Positions 15,707 through 24,233 of a DNA stretch of 33,050 nucleotides are shown here, one piece after another. The stretch comes from [Eubacterium] yurii (GTDB taxonomy: Bacteria; Bacillota; Clostridia; Peptostreptococcales; Filifactoraceae). A model generated the notes under the pieces. It was not told where the DNA came from and ran no database searches. It saw only the letters and a list, made by a program, of their open reading frames with translations. Numbering within the stretch: the first letter of the stretch is position 1; every line of letters begins with the position of its first letter. Where the stretch lies: contig FUZS01000024.1 in assembly GCA_900167215.1 (NCBI GenBank), forward strand, positions 1 through 33,050, written 5' to 3'. A program made the translations under genes and the position numbers.

Positions 15707-16660
15707 ATGAAAAAATTATTAAGGTATTTTGTATTTGCAATATGTTTGATATTTTGTTTATCTGCATGCTCAAGTAAGGATGATACAATTAAAACTGATA
15801 ATGGCAGTGGTAATTCCGACGGAAAGAAAAATGTGGTTGTTACTACATCATTTTTGTATGATATGGTGCAGCAAATTGCAGGTGATACTGTAAATGTAGA
15901 CTTGATTATACCTGCGGGAGAAGATCCGCATTTGTATATAGCTAAACCTGAAGATTTGAAAAAGCTTCAAACAGCCGACTTGGTACTATATCATGGACTA
16001 CACTTTGAAGGTAAAATGGTAGAAGTATTGGAAAAACTTGGTATTCCTGTAAGTAAAGAATTCCCTCAAGATAAGGTAGGGAAGATGGAAGAAGATGGAA
16101 AAACAGTAATAGATCCGCATTTTTGGTTTGATATCAGTCTATATAAGATGGCAGTTGAAGAGGCTCAAAAAGCTTTGTCAGACCTTAATTCCAAAGATAG
16201 TCAGATGTATGAGAAAAATGCTGAAAAATACTTAGCGGAGCTTACAGAGCTTGATTCATATGTGAGAGAAAATATACAAAAAATTCCTGAAGGACAAAGA
16301 TATCTCATTACACCACATGACGCATTTAACTATTTTTCAAAATCTTACGGCATAATAGTAAAAGCTCCACAAGGCGTAAGTACCTCAAGTGAAGTGGCAA
16401 ATGCTGATATCCAAGAAACAATAGATTTTATCGTTGAGCATAAGATTAAGGCGGTTTTTGCAGAGTCTACTACAGATCCTGCACGTATGGAAAAATTGAG
16501 GGAAGGTGTAGTTGCCAAAGGTTTTGATGTGAAAATTGTCAAAGGTGAGGGAAATGAACTTTTTTCAGATTCACTTGCGCCTAAAGGTCAAAAAGGCGAT
16601 AATTACATCGATATGTACAAACATAATGTAGATTTAATAGTTTCGAATCTTTCAAAATAG
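15707..16660 (+). CDS. Metal ABC transporter substrate-binding lipoprotein (TroA/ZnuA cluster A-I)
   Basis: 317-residue surface lipoprotein that captures Mn2+ or Zn2+ for import. The signal peptide ends in the lipobox LSAC with Cys21 as the acylation site. Ligand positions fit a His-His-His-Asp site: His75 (EDPHLY), His138 (DPHFWFD), His204 (TPHDAFNYF) and Asp298 (GDNYIDM). His at the third position instead of Glu is the TroA arrangement rather than the PsaA one. No His-rich loop typical of ZnuA is present. AGGGGGC precedes the ATG. The ATPase and permease genes follow only after 842 bases of repeats, but their order matches troABCD. Confidence 0.9.
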   Translation: MKKLLRYFVFAICLIFCLSACSSKDDTIKTDNGSGNSDGKKNVVVTTSFLYDMVQQIAGDTVNVDLIIPAGEDPHLYIAKPEDLKKLQTADLVLYHGLHFEGKMVEVLEKLGIPVSKEFPQDKVGKMEEDGKTVIDPHFWFDISLYKMAVEEAQKALSDLNSKDSQMYEKNAEKYLAELTELDSYVRENIQKIPEGQRYLITPHDAFNYFSKSYGIIVKAPQGVSTSSEVANADIQETIDFIVEHKIKAVFAESTTDPARMEKLREGVVAKGFDVKIVKGEGNELFSDSLAPKGQKGDNYIDMYKHNVDLIVSNLSK

Positions 16661-16679
16661 TATTTAGATATTAAGTTTT

Positions 16680-17019
16680 ATACTATTATCTGTTTAATCA
16701 ATGGATAATTGTAATTACGATTTTAATTGGGATAAGATAAAATTGCTAACTATATATAATTTTTAATTCTATAAAGTTTTAGTATTAAATTCAATATTGC
16801 TATTATCACATGATAATTATACGGGAAATAGGAGATTCACGATAATAGCAATACTGATTAATACAAATATACAGATGATTAATTTATACTAAAATCTAAT
16901 AGAAAAATGGAAATATTTCATAAAAAATGATAAACCAAATATTTATTAACTAAGGATATACTATAGAGTATCACAAGTATAGAATTAATAAAATCCATAG
17001 TTTAAATAGAGTTTAGTAT
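16680..17019. mobile_element. MITE-like element, family B copy 2 (diverged, 340 bp)
   Basis: The left end (ATACTATTATCTGTTTAA, then ATGGATAA) and the reverse complement of the right end (ATACTAAACTCTATTTAA, then TATGGATT) resemble each other and the termini of the copy at 11065-11447. The interior differs from copy 1 and contains a separate inverted repeat (16795-16853). It is the first of the repeats that separate the binding-protein gene from its ATPase gene. Confidence 0.55.
16795..16853. repeat. 13-bp perfect inverted repeat inside the family B copy
   Basis: TATTGCTATTATC (16795-16807) and GATAATAGCAATA (16841-16853) enclose a 33-base spacer that holds TACGGGAAATAGGAG, unusually G-rich for this region. 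It is absent from the other B copy. Confidence 0.6.
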
Positions 17020-17096
17020 TAAAAATAAAATTTTACTTATTTTGGAATTACACTTAAATTAGACTTGTATAAAGTGAACTTTTTCAAGCTTTAATA

Positions 17097-17445
17097 ATAC
17101 TAATCACCATTTATAATATCATATATTTAAACTTATTGACTCAACTTTCCCACTAAAATTATTACAATTTTAGTTGAAATTTAAACATTTATTGATTTTT
17201 TAATATACTACTTGACGCACAATTTTCTGAATAATATTTATTGAAATTTGCGTATTTATCAAAAAAATGAAAACGCTGAAAAAACTATGTCAAGTATAAT
17301 ATTATATTTTTAAAATATACTCAAATTTCAATATTTTTAATGTGTATTTCATGTGGGAAAGTTGAGTTATTGAAATATTATTTTTTAGCTTTCAACCACT
17401 CATCCTTAATATATTTTTTAGGACTATTTAATTGGTTTTTAGTAT
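17097..17445. repeat. Family A repeat interrupted by a family C element
   Basis: The two halves, 17097-17139 and 17374-17445, join into a copy of the 115-bp repeat at 11508-11622. Between them sit the family C element (17140-17366) and the second copy of the duplicated target TTATTGA (17367-17373). Confidence 0.75.
17140..17366. mobile_element. MITE-like element, family C copy 2 (227 bp) with 7-bp target duplication
   Basis: Perfect 14-bp terminal inverted repeats, CTCAACTTTCCCAC and GTGGGAAAGTTGAG. It is flanked on both sides by TTATTGA (17133-17139 and 17367-17373), and the empty version of the site is present at 11541-11560. The sequence is homologous from end to end with 4834-5059. It is non-coding. 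The intact ends and exact duplication mean that it moved relatively recently. Confidence 0.92.
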
Positions 17446-17502
17446 AAGTTATTAAATATATATAGAAAATTATTAAAAGCAGTTATTTATTAGGAGATAG
17501 AT

Positions 17503-18216
17503 ATGGAAAATAATGTCGCAGTTCATGTGGAAGATTTGACCATGGCTTATGACAGCAAACCTGTACTTTGGGATGTGGATGTAAATATCTTGGACAATCA
17601 GATTACTGCAATAGTAGGTCCAAACGGAGCAGGAAAATCTACACTGATGAAAGGTATTTTAAATATTATCAAACCAATTTCAGGAGATATAGCTATTTTT
17701 GGGAAATCTTATAAGAAAATATACAAGGAAATAGCATATATTCCACAGTCAGGCAGTGTTAATTGGAATTTCCCTACTACAGTTATAGACGTGGTATTGA
17801 TGGGGAGATATGTATATGCCAAAGCTTTTAAAAGATATTCCAAAGAAGATAGACAGACAGCTATGTCAGCTCTGAAGACAGTGCGTATGGAGGAGTTTTG
17901 TAACAGACATATTTCTCAACTTTCAGGAGGACAAAAACAAAGAGTATTTCTTGCAAGGGCTATAGCGCAAAATGCAAGACTGTACTTTATGGACGAACCT
18001 CTGCAAGGTGTAGATGCAAAGACGGAGGCTATAATCATGGACACTATAAGAGAGTTTAAGAAAAAAGGAAAGACTATAGTAGTTGTACACCATGATTTAT
18101 CCACTGTAAATAAATATTTCGAACAGGTTATTTTGATAAATAAGCAATTGATTGCAGCAGGAAAGGTCTCTGAAGTATTTAATAAGCAAAATATCAAATT
18201 AGCGTATGGAGAGTGA
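17503..18216 (+). CDS. Metal ABC transporter ATP-binding protein (TroB/MntB type)
   Basis: 237-residue nucleotide-binding subunit of the Mn/Zn importer. Walker A is GPNGAGKST (about 43-51), the Q-loop region YIPQSG, signature LSGGQKQR, Walker B LYFMDEPLQGVD and the H-loop VVHHDL. It is close to the family length of about 240. Ribosome site AGGAGA lies 7 bases before the ATG. No strong promoter is visible between the repeat block and this gene, so it may depend on read-through across the repeats from the binding-protein promoter. It overlaps the start region of the next gene. Confidence 0.93.
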   Translation: MENNVAVHVEDLTMAYDSKPVLWDVDVNILDNQITAIVGPNGAGKSTLMKGILNIIKPISGDIAIFGKSYKKIYKEIAYIPQSGSVNWNFPTTVIDVVLMGRYVYAKAFKRYSKEDRQTAMSALKTVRMEEFCNRHISQLSGGQKQRVFLARAIAQNARLYFMDEPLQGVDAKTEAIIMDTIREFKKKGKTIVVVHHDLSTVNKYFEQVILINKQLIAAGKVSEVFNKQNIKLAYGE

Positions 18217-18221
18217 TGGTT

Positions 18222-19106
18222 ATGACTTTGCTTTTTCAATATTCCTTCATAGTTGTGGCACTTGGGACTATGTGTCTTGCAATGTCTACTGGAATAGTAG
18301 GGACTATAAGTATATTAAAAAGACAGTCTTTAATAGGAGATGCAGTAGGCCATGCCTCTTTTCCCGGTATTGTACTTGCTTTTATCATAGCCGGAAGAAA
18401 AGATTCATTGACGCTTATGAGCGGAGCAATAATTGCCGGAGTATGTGCTTTTTTTATTATACAATACATTGTAAATAGCTCTAAGTTGGAGGCTGATACA
18501 ACTATGGCTGTTATCTTGTCAGCAATGTTCGGCTTTGGAATGGTTTTAAAGAGTTATATTCAGGGAAACTCCTCTTTTTCAGGCTCACAAGCAGGACTTG
18601 CTAACTATATCTTCGGTCAAGCGGCATATATGCTTAAAGAAGATGTCATTATAATTTTTTCAGTTTCTATAGTATCAATACTACTTTTTTTGATATTTTT
18701 TAAGGAAATAAAGATACATGTATTTGATGAGGCATATGCTGAGACTTTAGGTATTAAAAAAAATATAATCTCAGTTTTGATTATCATAATTACCATGCTG
18801 TTGATTGCTGCAGGGTTAAAGGCGGTAGGTGTGGTCTTGATAAGCAGTATGCTAATTACTCCGGGTGTAATAGGTATGCAGTGGAGCAAAAGATATGAGA
18901 GTGTACTTATAATAGCAGCAATAAGCGGAGCCTTATCTGCACTTATAGGCACATCTGTCAGTACACTTGTAAAGGGTATGTCTACAGGACCAAGTATCAT
19001 ACTATGTATGACTGCAATAGCATTTTTATCTGTGCTTTTTGGACCCTACGGCATTATAGCATCAAAGATGAGAATTGGAAAGTTGAGGATGAGAAAAGAT
19101 GACTGA
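18222..19106 (+). CDS. Metal ABC transporter permease (TroC/MntC type)
   Basis: 294-residue integral membrane subunit of the ABC-3 family with about eight hydrophobic segments. Recognisable motifs are the N-terminal STGIVGTISILKRQSLIGDAVGHASFPGI pattern (residues about 20-45) and the late PGVIGMQWSKRYE cytoplasmic coupling stretch. I favour ATG 18222, with GGAGAG 8 bases upstream; ATG 18216, overlapping the ATPase stop, is possible but too close to that site. It overlaps the next permease gene by 8 bases (ATGACTGA). Confidence 0.92.
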   Translation: MTLLFQYSFIVVALGTMCLAMSTGIVGTISILKRQSLIGDAVGHASFPGIVLAFIIAGRKDSLTLMSGAIIAGVCAFFIIQYIVNSSKLEADTTMAVILSAMFGFGMVLKSYIQGNSSFSGSQAGLANYIFGQAAYMLKEDVIIIFSVSIVSILLFLIFFKEIKIHVFDEAYAETLGIKKNIISVLIIIITMLLIAAGLKAVGVVLISSMLITPGVIGMQWSKRYESVLIIAAISGALSALIGTSVSTLVKGMSTGPSIILCMTAIAFLSVLFGPYGIIASKMRIGKLRMRKDD

Positions 19107-20217
19107 TAGTTTATTTGTTTTGATAGCGACGGCTGTAGCGTGTAGCATTGTGGGAGTATTTGTAATGCTGAGAAATTTGGCTATGATTTGTGATGCGATT
19201 TCGCATTCCATCTTGCTTGGTATAGTTCTTGCCTATTTTATAACCAAGGATTTGCATAGCCCGTTTTTAATTGTTGGAGCAAGTATATTTGGAGTTATCA
19301 CCTGTGCATGTATAGAGTTGCTTACCAAGACAAGATTCATCACTCAAGACACCTCGGTCGGCATTGTATTTCCGATGTTTTTTTCAGTAGCTGTAATCTT
19401 AATAAGTGTTTATGCAAAAAATGTCCATATAGATACTGATGTCGTATTGATGGGCGAGGTGATTATGGCTCCTTTCAATAGGTTGGAAATATTTGGTTTG
19501 GATTTGCCAAGGTCTCTTTGGATAATGTTCTTTGTAATTATTGCTAACATTGTTTTTATCAGCATATTCTACAGAGTACTTAATATATCTTCTTTTGATA
19601 TGACCTTTGCAAGTATGGTGGGCATCTCTATCTCTATCTTGTACTATTGCCTTATGGCTATGGTTTCCTTGACAGCTGTAGCGTCATTTGAGTCAGTAGG
19701 AGCAATTTTAACCATTTCTTTTTTCGTTGCACCGGCGGCAAGTGCATATTTGCTTAGCAAGAATATGAAGAAGACTATTATTCTAAGTTTGATTTATGCA
19801 GTAGCCAATACTTGCATAGGTTTTTATTTTGCTTGGATTTGGAACCTTTCTATATCAGGAATGTGCGCAACAGTTTTTGGAATAAGTTTTTTATTGACAC
19901 TGATGTTTTGTCCTGACGGTATCGTTGTAAGTAAGATAAGACATTACAAAAAACGTGGCAAGTTTACTAAAGAGATGATAGTCCTACATATGGACAATCA
20001 CTCAAAAGATGATAATATGTATGCAGAGCTTGGCATTTCATCTATGAAGCACCATTTTAATTGGAGCGGACTTAGACTGAGCAAATATATGAATAGCTTG
20101 CAAAAAGAGGGATATGTAAACAGAGATGATAAGATGGGGGTATATACTCTTACTCAAAAGGGCAGAAAATATCAAAAAGAAATAAGAAGCAACTATGGAC
20201 TTATAGAGATAAGATAG
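19099..20217 (+). CDS. Metal ABC transporter permease with C-terminal winged-helix domain (TroD type)
   Basis: 372 residues. The first 285 or so are an ABC-3 family permease (FVMLRNLAMICDAISHSILLGIVLAY; later VGAILTISFFVAPAASAYL). The last 85 residues are soluble and look like a winged helix: KEMIVLHMDNHS, SSMKHHFNWSGLRLSKYMNSLQKEGYV, then a short beta wing (DDKMGVYTLTQKGRKYQKEI). Long TroD-type permeases with such tails are known. The tail would lie on the cytoplasmic side, where it might sense metal or DNA; its function is unproved. No separate DtxR/MntR gene lies in the window. The start overlaps the previous gene by 8 bases. Confidence 0.88.
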   Translation: MTDSLFVLIATAVACSIVGVFVMLRNLAMICDAISHSILLGIVLAYFITKDLHSPFLIVGASIFGVITCACIELLTKTRFITQDTSVGIVFPMFFSVAVILISVYAKNVHIDTDVVLMGEVIMAPFNRLEIFGLDLPRSLWIMFFVIIANIVFISIFYRVLNISSFDMTFASMVGISISILYYCLMAMVSLTAVASFESVGAILTISFFVAPAASAYLLSKNMKKTIILSLIYAVANTCIGFYFAWIWNLSISGMCATVFGISFLLTLMFCPDGIVVSKIRHYKKRGKFTKEMIVLHMDNHSKDDNMYAELGISSMKHHFNWSGLRLSKYMNSLQKEGYVNRDDKMGVYTLTQKGRKYQKEIRSNYGLIEIR

Positions 20218-20433
20218 AATAATATATCAAGTATATCATTAGTCATTTAATTAATTCGGAAAATTTCTTCTCTTATTTTGTAATTACTCTTATTTAGCAA
20301 AAAATGAAAGCAAAGTCTTATATTGTTTTATAAATATATGTTTGAAGTTAAAAAATGCTTATATAATTAAACTTGATTGATATTTTAGCTGTATTTTATC
20401 TTGCGAATTAGTGTATAAACTTTATATTTTTTA

Positions 20434-20471
20434 AAAATAGAGGATATTCTTTTTATGAATATTCTTTTTTT
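20434..20471 (+). terminator. Probable terminator between the metal importer and dnaE
   Basis: AGAGGATATTC and GAATATTCTTT arms (with G-U pairs), a 7-base loop and a long U-run to 20471. It lies 217 bases after the permease stop and 18 bases before the dnaE -35. The 200 bases between the permease gene and the hairpin hold nothing I recognise. Confidence 0.6.
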
Positions 20472-20488
20472 GTTACATTCTTTTTACT

Positions 20489-20516
20489 TTGATAAAATAC
20501 GATATGGTGGTATAAT
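20489..20516 (+). promoter_or_regulatory. dnaE promoter
   Basis: -35 TTGATA (20489-20494), 16-bp spacer ending TGGTGG, -10 TATAAT (20511-20516). Confidence 0.8.
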
Positions 20517-20562
20517 ATCGACTGGGATGTTTTTAGTTTTTAAAAAAGTGGAGTATTAAAAT

Positions 20563-23500
20563 ATGATAGAAAGCACTACAAGTGAAAAAAAATTTACTCA
20601 TCTACATTTGCATACACAATACTCTCTACTTGACGGTTTTACCGTGATAGATAAAGTGATGAAAAAAGCAAGTGATTTAGGTATGGACAGTATTGCAATT
20701 ACGGATCACGGCGTAATGTTCGGAGTAGTAGATTTTTATAAGGCTGCCAAAAAATACAATATAAAGCCAATAATAGGCTGTGAACTTTATACTGCAGCAA
20801 GGACTCACAAAGATAAGGAAAATATAGATAAAAAATCAGGACATCTTATTTTGCTCGCAAAAGATGACGAAGGTTATAGAAATCTCATAAAGTTAGTTTC
20901 CATAGGCTTTGTAGACGGATTTTATTATAAGCCGAGAGTTGACTACGAATTGCTCAAAAAATATTCTAAAGGTCTTGTAGGTCTTTCAGCCTGTCTTGCA
21001 GGAGATGTACAGCAACAGATTTTGGCAGGAGATTATGAGAAGGCATGTAAGACTGCTCTTAGCCTTGAAGAAATATATGGCAAGGGGAATTTCTATCTTG
21101 AAATGCAAAATCACAATATTCCTGAGCAAAAAAAGGTAAATATCTATCTTAGAAAGATGTCAAAAGATACAGGCATACCACTTGTAGTTACAAATGATGT
21201 ACACTATGTGGACAAGCAGGATAATAAATCACATGAGGTGCTTCTTTGTATACAAACAGGAAAGACACTTGCTGATGAGCAGAAAATGGAGTTTTTGACC
21301 AACGAATTTTATTTCAAGTCTCAGGAAGAAATGTACAAGCTTTTTGAAGGTGATGAAGAGGCTCTGTACAATACTCAAAAAATTGCAGATATGTGTAATG
21401 TAGAATTTGACTTTGACTCATATCATCTGCCAAATTACGAAGTACCTGAAAACTATACAGCTTATGAATATCTCAAAAAACTTTGCAATGACGGACTGAA
21501 AAAATACGATACTGTCACTGATGAGATAAGACAAAGATTGGACTTTGAGCTTGAAGTGATAAATCAAATGGGTTATGTAGCATATTTTTTGATAGTTCAC
21601 GATTTTATAGATTTTGCTAAGAAAAATGACATAGCTGTAGGTCCAGGTCGTGGCTCGGCCGCAGGCTCCATAGTTTCCTATCTGCTCAATATTACTGACA
21701 TAGATCCGCTCAAATTCAACTTGCTTTTCGAGAGATTCTTAAATCCTCAGCGTGTATCCATGCCTGATATAGATATTGATTTCGCTTCAGATAAAAGAGA
21801 TATGGTAATAGAATATGTCAAGGAAAAATATGGCAAGGATCACGTATCTCAAATCATAACATTTGGTACTTTTAAGGCAAGGCTTGCAATAAGAGATTGT
21901 GCGAGAGTAATGGGTATAAGTTACTTCATAGCGGATAAAGTGGCTAAGATGATACCTCTAATGCTTGGAGTTACAATAGAGTCAGCCTTAAATATCAATC
22001 ATGAGCTTAAAAAATTATATGATGAAGATGGTACGGTAAAAAGACTCATAGACATGGCAAAGACCATAGAGGGTATGCCAAGACATGCCTCTACCCATGC
22101 TGCCGGAGTGGTTATTTCCAAGAATTCTGTAGACTCTTATGTTCCTCTCTATGTACAAGATGACAATATAGTGGCTCAGTTTACTATGACTACTTTGGAA
22201 GAACTTGGGCTTTTGAAGATGGATTTCTTGGGACTTGGAACTTTGACCATAATACAAAAAACCATCGATAATATCAAAAAAAATAGGAATATATCTCTTA
22301 AACTTGATGAGATAGACTATGATGATAAAAAGGTATATGATCATATAGCTACAGGGAAAACCTTGGGGATGTTCCAGATAGAAAGCTCAGGTATGAGAAA
22401 GTTTATGAAAGAACTCAAACCTGAAAATCTTGAAGACCTGACTGCCGGTATATCTCTATATAGACCGGGTCCTATGGATTCCATAGGAGAATATATAAAA
22501 AACAAGGAAGACGAGAAAAATATAAAATACATCCATGAAAAACTGATACCTATACTGTCGGTAACTAAGGGCATAATGATATACCAAGAACAGGTAATGC
22601 AGATAGTAAGAGATCTTGCCGGATACTCATACGGAAGTGCAGACCTGGTAAGAAGAGCTATGTCCAAGAAAAAGATGGATGTAATGGAGCAGGAACGCCA
22701 AAAATTTGTCTACGGTATGGAAAGTGAAAATATAGCAGGCTGTGTAAAAAATGGCATAGACGAAAAAACTGCCAATAAGATATTTGACTATATGATAGAT
22801 TTTGCAAACTACGGTTTCAACAAATCACATGCTGCGGCTTATTCTGTCATTTCTTATCAAACAGCTTATTTAAAGACCTACTATCCGGTTGAGTTTATGG
22901 CATCTCTTATGAGTATGGCTATAGGAAATACTGATAAGGTCATGGAATACAAGATGGATTGTCAGGAAATGGGAATTGAAGTTTTGCCGCCTGATGTTAA
23001 TCACTCTTTTTCAGATTTTTCCATAGAAAATGACAAGATAAGATTTCCTCTTTCGGCTCTCAAGGGTGTAGGATTTGCAGTAGCGTCCAATATAGCCTTA
23101 GAAAGAGAAAAAAACGGAAGATATGTAAACTTTGAAGACTTGGTGGAAAGGCTCGACTCAAGAGATATAAACAAAAAAGTAGCAGAAGCACTTATAAAAT
23201 CAGGCTCTTTGGACAGTATCATAGTCAACAGAGCAAGTGCCATGTCAAACTATGAGAGGATAATTGAAGGAATTCATTCTACGAAAAAAAATATGGTGCA
23301 AGGTCAGATAAGTTTTTTCAATGTTGTTGCTACTCAAGGTTATAAGATAGGTATTGCTCCGGATATAAAGGAATTTTCCCATGAGATACTGCTTAATATG
23401 GAAAAGGAGATACTCGGATTTTATATAAGCGGGAATCCACTTGAAAAATATCGGGATTTGATAAAACAAAAGACAAATATGACGACTACCTCTATAAAAG

Positions 23501-24018
23501 AAATAAACGAAGAAAATACAAGCCAAAAAGTCATCGAAACCACCAAGGTGAAGATAATAGGTATGATAAGTAAGATGAAGATAAGCACTACAAAGAAAAA
23601 TGCAATGATGGCTTTTATAACTATAGAAGACCTGTACTCAAGTGTGGAAGTGATAGTTTTTCCGAAAATTTATGAAAAAGTATACTATGATTTAGTTCAA
23701 GATAAGGTAGTGTATATAAGGGCAAGGTTATCGGTACAGGAAGATGAAGATACAAAGTTGATTGCAGAGGAGATACTTTCTATTGAAGAAGTGGTGTCAG
23801 ATAAAAAAATATATGTGAAAGTCAGTGATTTTCACAATTCTGCTCAAGTACAAATGATAGAACGCTTGACAAAATCGACAGGAAATGCGAAACTATACTT
23901 TTATGATGAAAAAAGTGGAAAGACCATGGTAAAAGATAATCAAAATATTGATTTTAATCTTGATATCATAAAAAAATTACAGGATATAGCTGGTAAAGAG
24001 AATGTAAAAATCGTTTAA
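20563..24018 (+). CDS. dnaE: DNA polymerase III alpha subunit, DnaE type
   Basis: Replicative C-family polymerase of 1151 residues. The PHP domain is at the N-terminus (HLHLHTQYSLLDG, AITDHGVMFG). The polymerase core has GPGRGSAAGSIVSYLL and the catalytic PDIDIDF with Asp402 and Asp404. Helix-hairpin-helix and beta-clamp regions follow, and an OB fold lies near residues 990-1080 (VKIIGMISKMKIS ... VEVIVFP). There is no inserted 3'-5' exonuclease domain, so this is DnaE rather than PolC; in Firmicutes it usually works beside a PolC encoded elsewhere. A GGAG lies upstream of the ATG at rather long spacing. Confidence 0.97.
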   Translation: MIESTTSEKKFTHLHLHTQYSLLDGFTVIDKVMKKASDLGMDSIAITDHGVMFGVVDFYKAAKKYNIKPIIGCELYTAARTHKDKENIDKKSGHLILLAKDDEGYRNLIKLVSIGFVDGFYYKPRVDYELLKKYSKGLVGLSACLAGDVQQQILAGDYEKACKTALSLEEIYGKGNFYLEMQNHNIPEQKKVNIYLRKMSKDTGIPLVVTNDVHYVDKQDNKSHEVLLCIQTGKTLADEQKMEFLTNEFYFKSQEEMYKLFEGDEEALYNTQKIADMCNVEFDFDSYHLPNYEVPENYTAYEYLKKLCNDGLKKYDTVTDEIRQRLDFELEVINQMGYVAYFLIVHDFIDFAKKNDIAVGPGRGSAAGSIVSYLLNITDIDPLKFNLLFERFLNPQRVSMPDIDIDFASDKRDMVIEYVKEKYGKDHVSQIITFGTFKARLAIRDCARVMGISYFIADKVAKMIPLMLGVTIESALNINHELKKLYDEDGTVKRLIDMAKTIEGMPRHASTHAAGVVISKNSVDSYVPLYVQDDNIVAQFTMTTLEELGLLKMDFLGLGTLTIIQKTIDNIKKNRNISLKLDEIDYDDKKVYDHIATGKTLGMFQIESSGMRKFMKELKPENLEDLTAGISLYRPGPMDSIGEYIKNKEDEKNIKYIHEKLIPILSVTKGIMIYQEQVMQIVRDLAGYSYGSADLVRRAMSKKKMDVMEQERQKFVYGMESENIAGCVKNGIDEKTANKIFDYMIDFANYGFNKSHAAAYSVISYQTAYLKTYYPVEFMASLMSMAIGNTDKVMEYKMDCQEMGIEVLPPDVNHSFSDFSIENDKIRFPLSALKGVGFAVASNIALEREKNGRYVNFEDLVERLDSRDINKKVAEALIKSGSLDSIIVNRASAMSNYERIIEGIHSTKKNMVQGQISFFNVVATQGYKIGIAPDIKEFSHEILLNMEKEILGFYISGNPLEKYRDLIKQKTNMTTTSIKEINEENTSQKVIETTKVKIIGMISKMKISTTKKNAMMAFITIEDLYSSVEVIVFPKIYEKVYYDLVQDKVVYIRARLSVQEDEDTKLIAEEILSIEEVVSDKKIYVKVSDFHNSAQVQMIERLTKSTGNAKLYFYDEKSGKTMVKDNQNIDFNLDIIKKLQDIAGKENVKIV

Positions 24019-24056
24019 GCTATAGCGCTTGCACGCTTTGACATAAAATACTTATA

Positions 24057-24181
24057 CTAAAAGCTCTTAAATAGATACTAAAAATGGAATAAGATTATTT
24101 GCTAATATTTGAAAAAAGTGAGTAAAACTAAGTATAAAATGCTTTTTAAATTACAACTAATAATATACAAAAGAGCTTTAG
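24057..24181. repeat. Inverted repeat pair flanking the dnaE-phosphodiesterase gap
   Basis: CTAAAAGCTCTT (24057-24068) and AAGAGCTTTAG (24171-24181) match inversely with one extra A and enclose 102 AT-rich bases. The left arm continues the ATACTAA motif seen at repeat ends. It could be another small mobile element or a weak long-range hairpin. Confidence 0.35.
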
Positions 24182-24201
24182 CTGATTTGAAGAAAGGAGA
24201 A

Positions 24202-24231
24202 ATGGCGGATTTATCACGCCATAAAAAGTAA
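24202..24231 (+). promoter_or_regulatory. 9-codon leader ORF with start-codon hairpin
   Basis: A strong ribosome site (AAAGGAG) precedes ATG 24202, which opens a 9-residue frame, MADLSRHKK, stopping at 24229-24231. That is 2 bases before the TTG start of the downstream gene, which has no ribosome site of its own. The first codons also form a 6-bp hairpin, ATGGCG with CGCCAT. Either translation of the leader feeds the downstream start by coupling, or the hairpin folds away and brings AAAGGAG near the TTG. Confidence 0.55.
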
Positions 24232-24233
24232 AA

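Noticed and set aside
18206-18478. Frame of 90 codons overlapping the first metal permease on the same strand
   Set aside because: It is a shadow of the permease, which has the correct ABC-3 family sequence in the other frame.
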